NCBI RefSeq assembly: GCF_017353455.1
Contig: NZ_JAFMPZ010000066.1
Location: 1 to 44,001 of the forward strand
Length of the DNA: 44,001 bases
Direction of reading: 5' to 3'
DNA from: Streptomyces laculatispora
GTDB lineage: Bacteria > Actinomycetota > Actinomycetes > Streptomycetales > Streptomycetaceae
The position numbers and the translations under genes are program-made. Shown here one piece after another: positions 40,772 through 44,001 of the stretch; position 1 is the stretch's first letter, and each line of letters begins with the position of its first letter. The notes under the pieces are model-generated. The model saw only the letters and a program-made list of their open reading frames with translations. It did not search any database and was not told the DNA's origin.

Positions 40772-41760
40772 ATGAGGTTCAACGGCACCATGCGCCGCGG
40801 ACTCGGCGGCACCGCAGCCGCCGTCGCCGCGATGGCAGCGCTCACCGCCTCCCAGGGACCGGGGCTCGTGGCGCATGAGGAGACGCAGGAACAGCGTCAG
40901 GAGTCCGACGAGGTCACGTGGTCGGAGGTGCCCAACGACGACTCCTACCACACCGAACTGCCGCCGCTGAAGAGCCCCGAGCCCCCGAAGCCGGGCGTCA
41001 AGCAGAGCCCGGCCGTCGCCGCGTCGTGGGCCGAGGCGGGGATTCCGGCCACGGTGCTCGCCGCCTACCGCAGGGCGGAGAGCTCACTGGGACGCAGCGA
41101 CCCGGGCTGCGGGCTGCCGTGGCAGTTACTGGCGGCCATCGGCAAGGTCGAGTCCGGGCACGCGGGCGGGGGCAGGGTCGACGCCCGCGGCACGACGCTC
41201 TCGCCGATCCTCGGACCGGTGCTCAACGGCGCGGGATTCGCCAACATCCCGGACACCGACGGCGGAGCGTACGACGGGGACAAGACCTTCGACCGGGCGG
41301 TCGGCCCGATGCAGTTCATCCCCTCGACCTGGGCGCACTGGGGGCGGGACGGCAACGGCGACGGGCGCAGCGACCCGGGCAACGTCTACGACGCGGCCCT
41401 GGCCGCCGGGTCCTACCTCTGCGCCGGACCGCGCGATCTGACGGTACGGGCCGATCTCGACCGGGCGATCCTGAGCTACAACCACTCGGACACCTATCTG
41501 CGCACCGTGCTGTCCTGGCTGGAGTTCTACCGCAAGGGCACCCATCCGGTCACCGACGGCAAGGGCCCGGCACCAGTCCCGACCCGTCCACCAGTCCGGA
41601 CCCCGACCCGACCACCACGAAGCCCGGTCCGGGCTGCGCGACGGACTCCCCGTCGCCGGACCCGAGCGACACCACCGGGGCCACGGAGTCTCCGTCGCCC
41701 GAGCCGAGCACGACCCCGGAGCCCTGCACCACGCCCTCGGTGCCGCCGGCCGCCGACTGA
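40772..41760 (+). CDS. Secreted lytic transglycosylase, tail probably frameshifted
   Basis: Exported peptidoglycan lytic transglycosylase. A signal-like N-terminus (RGLGGTAAAVAAMAALTAS) precedes a short linker and the SLT domain, with catalytic Glu127 in LLAAIGKVESGH, VGPMQFIPSTWAHWG and DAALAAGSYLCAGPRDL. ATG 40772 follows GGAGAGGAGAG. Codon 119 (41126-41128) is TTA, so it needs the bldA tRNA. Near 41569 the reading frame turns into arginine-rich nonsense that runs to 42082 into the convergent ligase gene, while the -1 frame carries a normal Pro/Ser/Thr tail (GTSPDPSTSPDPDPTTTKP...) ending at 41760 just before a terminator. A missing base in GGGCCCGG, or ribosomal slippage, explains this. 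It probably remodels cell wall for the Mce complex. Confidence 0.83.
41126..41128 (+). promoter_or_regulatory. In-frame TTA (bldA-dependent) codon in the transglycosylase gene
   Basis: Codon 119 of the reading frame from 40772 is TTA, encoding the leucine before LAAIGKVE. TTA is the rarest Streptomyces codon and is read only by the developmentally regulated bldA tRNA. Confidence 0.9.
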
Positions 41761-41761
41761 T

Positions 41762-41782
41762 CCCGGGCCCGTTCGGCCCGGG
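41762..41782. terminator. Terminator between transglycosylase and ligase genes
   Basis: CCCGGGCC pairs with GGCCCGGG across CGTTC, beginning one base after the TGA at 41758-41760. It supports that TGA as the true end of the transglycosylase and may also end transcription of the convergent ligase gene. Confidence 0.7.
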
Positions 41783-41795
41783 CGGGCACTCCGGT

Positions 41796-42860
41796 TCAGC
41801 CACCGGCCGAGAGCACCGCGGCCAGGTCGTACCGCACCACCTCTTCCAGCTGCGCGTACGTGCAGGTGCCGGGGGTGCGGTCCGGCCGCCACCTGCGGAA
41901 CTGGGCCGTGTGCCGGAACCGGTCGCCCTCCATGTGGTCGTAACCCACCTCGCAGACCCGCTCCGGGCGCACCGGCACCCACGACTGGTCCTTCTTCCCG
42001 GACCACCGGCTCGGGGTGCCGGGCAGCCGGGCGTGCTCGTGCGCCTCGGCGTCCTGCCAGGCCCCCCAGGGGTGGCCGGTGAAGTCCGTGAGCAGCGGCT
42101 CCAGTTCGGTGACCAGCTCCGCGCGGCGTTTCATCGGGAAGGCCGCGCAGACCCCCACGTGCTGGAGGACGCCCGCCTCGTCGTACAGGCCGAGCAGCAG
42201 CGATCCGACGACCGGGCCGCTCTTGTGGTGGCGGTAGCCCGCCACCACGCAGTCGGCGGTCCTCTCATGCTTGATCTTGTACATCACCCGGGTGTCCGGC
42301 CGGTAGGGCAGATCGAGCGGTTTGGCGACGACCCCGTCGAGACCGGCCCCCTCGTACTGTTCGAACCACTCCTGCGCGACGGCCGGGTCGGTGGTCGCCG
42401 GGGCGAGGTGGACGGGCGCCGAGACGCCGGACAGTGCGGCCTCCAGCACCGTTCTGCGTTCCGACTGCCGTGTGCTCAGGAGCGAGTCGTCGTCCACCGC
42501 GAGGATGTCGAAGGCGACCAGACTGGCCGGGGTCCGCTCGGCGAGCTGCCGCACCCGGGAGTCGGCGGGGTGGATGCGCTCGCTGAGCCGGTCGAAGTCG
42601 AGCCGTCCCTCGTACGCGATCACGATCTCGCCGTCGATCACACAGCGGGCCGGCAGGCTGTCCCGGACCGCGGTGACCAGCTCGGGGAAGTAGCGGGTGA
42701 GCGGCTTTCCGGTGCGGCTGCCGATCACCACCTCGTCGCCGTCCCGGTGCACGATCGCCCGGAAGCCGTCCCACTTGGCCTCGTACTGCATCCCCGGCGG
42801 GATCCGGGACACGGACTTGGCGAGCATCGGCTTCACGGGCGGCATCACCGGCAGATCCAT
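41796..42860 (-). CDS. ligC: ATP-dependent DNA ligase, LigC type
   Basis: Ligase of 354 residues. The nucleotidyl lysine is Lys29 in YEAKWDGFRA (motif I). Further motifs are DGEIVIAYEGRLDF (motif III), DGVVAKPLDLPY (motif IV) and MYKIKHERTADCVV (motif V). The C-terminal OB-fold region ends RRWRPDRTPGTCTYAQLEEV. It has no polymerase or nuclease domain, like mycobacterial LigC. The start is ATG 42860; an upstream reading loses homology. It diverges from a stand-alone LigD-type polymerase gene, so the pair splits functions that LigD combines. It probably acts in end joining or short-gap repair; Ku is not encoded in this window. Confidence 0.92.
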   Translation of the reverse strand: MDLPVMPPVKPMLAKSVSRIPPGMQYEAKWDGFRAIVHRDGDEVVIGSRTGKPLTRYFPELVTAVRDSLPARCVIDGEIVIAYEGRLDFDRLSERIHPADSRVRQLAERTPASLVAFDILAVDDDSLLSTRQSERRTVLEAALSGVSAPVHLAPATTDPAVAQEWFEQYEGAGLDGVVAKPLDLPYRPDTRVMYKIKHERTADCVVAGYRHHKSGPVVGSLLLGLYDEAGVLQHVGVCAAFPMKRRAELVTELEPLLTDFTGHPWGAWQDAEAHEHARLPGTPSRWSGKKDQSWVPVRPERVCEVGYDHMEGDRFRHTAQFRRWRPDRTPGTCTYAQLEEVVRYDLAAVLSAGG

Positions 42861-42898
42861 GCCCCGATTGTGGACCGCCCGGCAGCCGGAGTCTCCCG

Positions 42899-42911
42899 AT
42901 ATGCGCCATAT
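42899..42911. promoter_or_regulatory. Inverted repeat ATATG-CGC-CATAT in the divergent promoter
   Basis: Two five-base arms flank CGC in the 76-bp region between the ligase and polymerase genes. It is unusually AT-rich for this DNA and could be an operator or overlapping -10 elements for both genes. Confidence 0.35.
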
Positions 42912-42936
42912 GTGTGCCCGGCCTACCGTGGCCGAC

Positions 42937-43968
42937 ATGGCAGCAGCGGGCAAAGCGGTGGAGCTGGACGCGGGCGGACGTCCCGTCCGGCTGTCCAGTC
43001 CGGACAAGGTCTACTTCCCGGAGAAGGGCTATACCAAGAAGGACGTGGCCGAGTACTTCCTGGCCGTGGGCCCCGGCATCACCCGCGCCCTGCGCAACCG
43101 GCCGACCACCCTCCAGCGCTTCGTGGACGGGGTCGAGGGTGAGTTCTTCTACCAGAAGCGGGCCCCGAAGAACCTGCCCGAATGGATCCCCACCGCCGAG
43201 ATCACCTTTCCCAGCGGCCGCCCCGCCGACGAGATCTGCCCCACCGAGGTGGCCGCCGTCATCTGGGCCGCCAACCTCGGGACGCTCACCTTCCACCCCT
43301 GGCCGGTCCGGGGCGGTGACACCGACCATCCCGACGAGCTGCGCATCGACCTCGACCCCCAGCCCGGCACCGACTACGCCGACGCGGTGCGGGCCGCCCA
43401 CGAGCTGCGCTCCGTCCTGGACGACCACGGCCTGCGCGGCTGGCCCAAGACCTCCGGCGGCCGCGGTATCCATGTCTTCGTCCCCATCGAGGCCCGCTGG
43501 ACCTTCACCGAGGTCCGGCGGGCGACCATCGCGGCGGGCCGCGAGCTGGAACGCCGGATGCCGGACCGGGTGACCACCGCCTGGTGGAAGGAGGAGCGCG
43601 GCGAGCGGATCTTCGTCGACTTCAACCAGACCGCCCGGGACCGCACGATCGCCTCGGCCTACTCCGTACGTCCCCGACCGCACGCCCCGGTCTCGGCGCC
43701 CCTGCGCTGGGAGGAGATCGACGACGCGGAACCGCGCGACTTCGACATCCGGACCATGCCGGTGCGGTACGCGGAAGCGGGTGATGTGCACGCGGACATG
43801 GACGAGCACGCCTTCCGGCTCGACCGGCTGCTGGAGCTCGCCGACCGCGACGAGCAGGAGCGCGGGCTGGGCGACATGCCGTACCCGCCGGAGTACCCGA
43901 AGATGCCCGGCGAACCGAAGCGGGTGCAGCCGAGCCGCGCCCGGCACGACCAGGACGGCGACGCATGA
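42937..43968 (+). CDS. LigD-like polymerase-domain protein (PolDom)
   Basis: Primase-polymerase of the archaeo-eukaryotic primase type, 343 residues, corresponding to the polymerase domain of LigD. The metal-binding Asp pair is in ELRIDLDPQPG, the conserved His in KTSGGRGIHVFVPI and the third Asp in RIFVDFNQ. The N-terminus (VRLSSPDKVYFPEKGYTKKDVAEYF) and FVDGVEGEFFYQKRAPKN are also typical. The start is ATG 42937. It would fill gaps or add ribonucleotides at broken ends in partnership with the divergent LigC. Its stop overlaps the next gene by ATGA. Confidence 0.93.
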   Translation: MAAAGKAVELDAGGRPVRLSSPDKVYFPEKGYTKKDVAEYFLAVGPGITRALRNRPTTLQRFVDGVEGEFFYQKRAPKNLPEWIPTAEITFPSGRPADEICPTEVAAVIWAANLGTLTFHPWPVRGGDTDHPDELRIDLDPQPGTDYADAVRAAHELRSVLDDHGLRGWPKTSGGRGIHVFVPIEARWTFTEVRRATIAAGRELERRMPDRVTTAWWKEERGERIFVDFNQTARDRTIASAYSVRPRPHAPVSAPLRWEEIDDAEPRDFDIRTMPVRYAEAGDVHADMDEHAFRLDRLLELADRDEQERGLGDMPYPPEYPKMPGEPKRVQPSRARHDQDGDA

Positions 43969-44001
43969 GCGACCCCGGCCCCGACCCGGCTCCGCCCGGA
44001 T
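43965..44001 (+). CDS. Start of a further gene, cut by the window edge
   Basis: ATG 43965 overlaps the polymerase stop as ATGA, and the frame stays open for 12 codons (MSDPGPDPAPPG) to the end. A Pro/Asp-rich start is all that can be seen; it probably belongs to the same operon. Confidence 0.4.
   Translation, partial: MSDPGPDPAPPG

Noticed and set aside
41570-42082. Frame-0 extension of the transglycosylase into the ligase gene
   Set aside because: Arg/Pro-rich composition, overlap with a conserved convergent gene, and a better tail and terminator in the -1 frame.
42265-43947. Minus-strand frame of 560 codons across the ligase and polymerase genes
   Set aside because: It crosses two conserved divergent genes and has no motif.

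Overview
The window is about 44 kb of very GC-rich actinobacterial DNA, almost certainly from Streptomyces. Evidence for this includes third-codon GC bias, many GTG starts, ATGA/GTGA stop-start overlaps, an XRE/DUF397/ATPase-type regulatory locus, a LacI-controlled sugar ABC operon without its own ATPase, and very rare in-frame TTA codons. I count 36 complete genes plus the start of one more at the right edge. I see no tRNA, rRNA, CRISPR array, insertion sequence or prophage.

Region 1 (1-12,430) is a carbohydrate-use island. It holds a GH4-type glycosidase, an unrecognised protein overlapping a 2-hydroxyacid dehydrogenase, a LacI-family repressor, and a divergent, tightly coupled operon. That operon encodes a lipoprotein sugar-binding protein, two permeases, a DUF2264 protein and a large secreted beta-helix enzyme with two C-terminal carbohydrate-binding-like domains. 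A perfect inverted repeat lies in the lacI/ABC intergenic region. A very strong hairpin at 12,385-12,430 closes the island.

Region 2 (12,440-16,070) is a developmental-type regulatory locus. An XRE regulator plus a DUF397 protein diverge from an anti-sigma-like ATPase and a small coupled protein, with two clean inverted repeats between them. A DUF574 methyltransferase and a YchJ-family protein follow.

Region 3 (16,070-24,000) mixes transport and metabolism. It contains a DHA2-type drug exporter with an extra C-terminal domain, an ATP-grasp-like protein divergent from a cytochrome P450, an SCP2/acyl-CoA dehydrogenase pair under two tandem TTACT-type boxes, a small protein whose upstream region carries a third such box, and a PucR-family regulator.

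Region 4 (24,000-41,790) is the main feature: a complete mce lipid-import locus. Three genes for secreted proteins of unknown function lie between pucR and mce. Then come the MceG-like ATPase, two YrbE permeases, MceA-F, a duplicated pair of Mce-associated proteins and a secreted lytic transglycosylase. The genes are chained by stop-start overlaps. The pucR gene at one end and the transglycosylase gene at the other each carry a single in-frame TTA codon, so both should depend on the bldA tRNA. A perfect 17-bp inverted repeat lies upstream of the mce promoter region. As sequenced, the transglycosylase has a probable -1 frameshift in its C-terminal tail.

Region 5 (41,790-44,001) is a split NHEJ-type repair pair: an ATP-dependent DNA ligase (LigC type) divergent from a stand-alone LigD-like polymerase domain, followed by the first codons of another gene.
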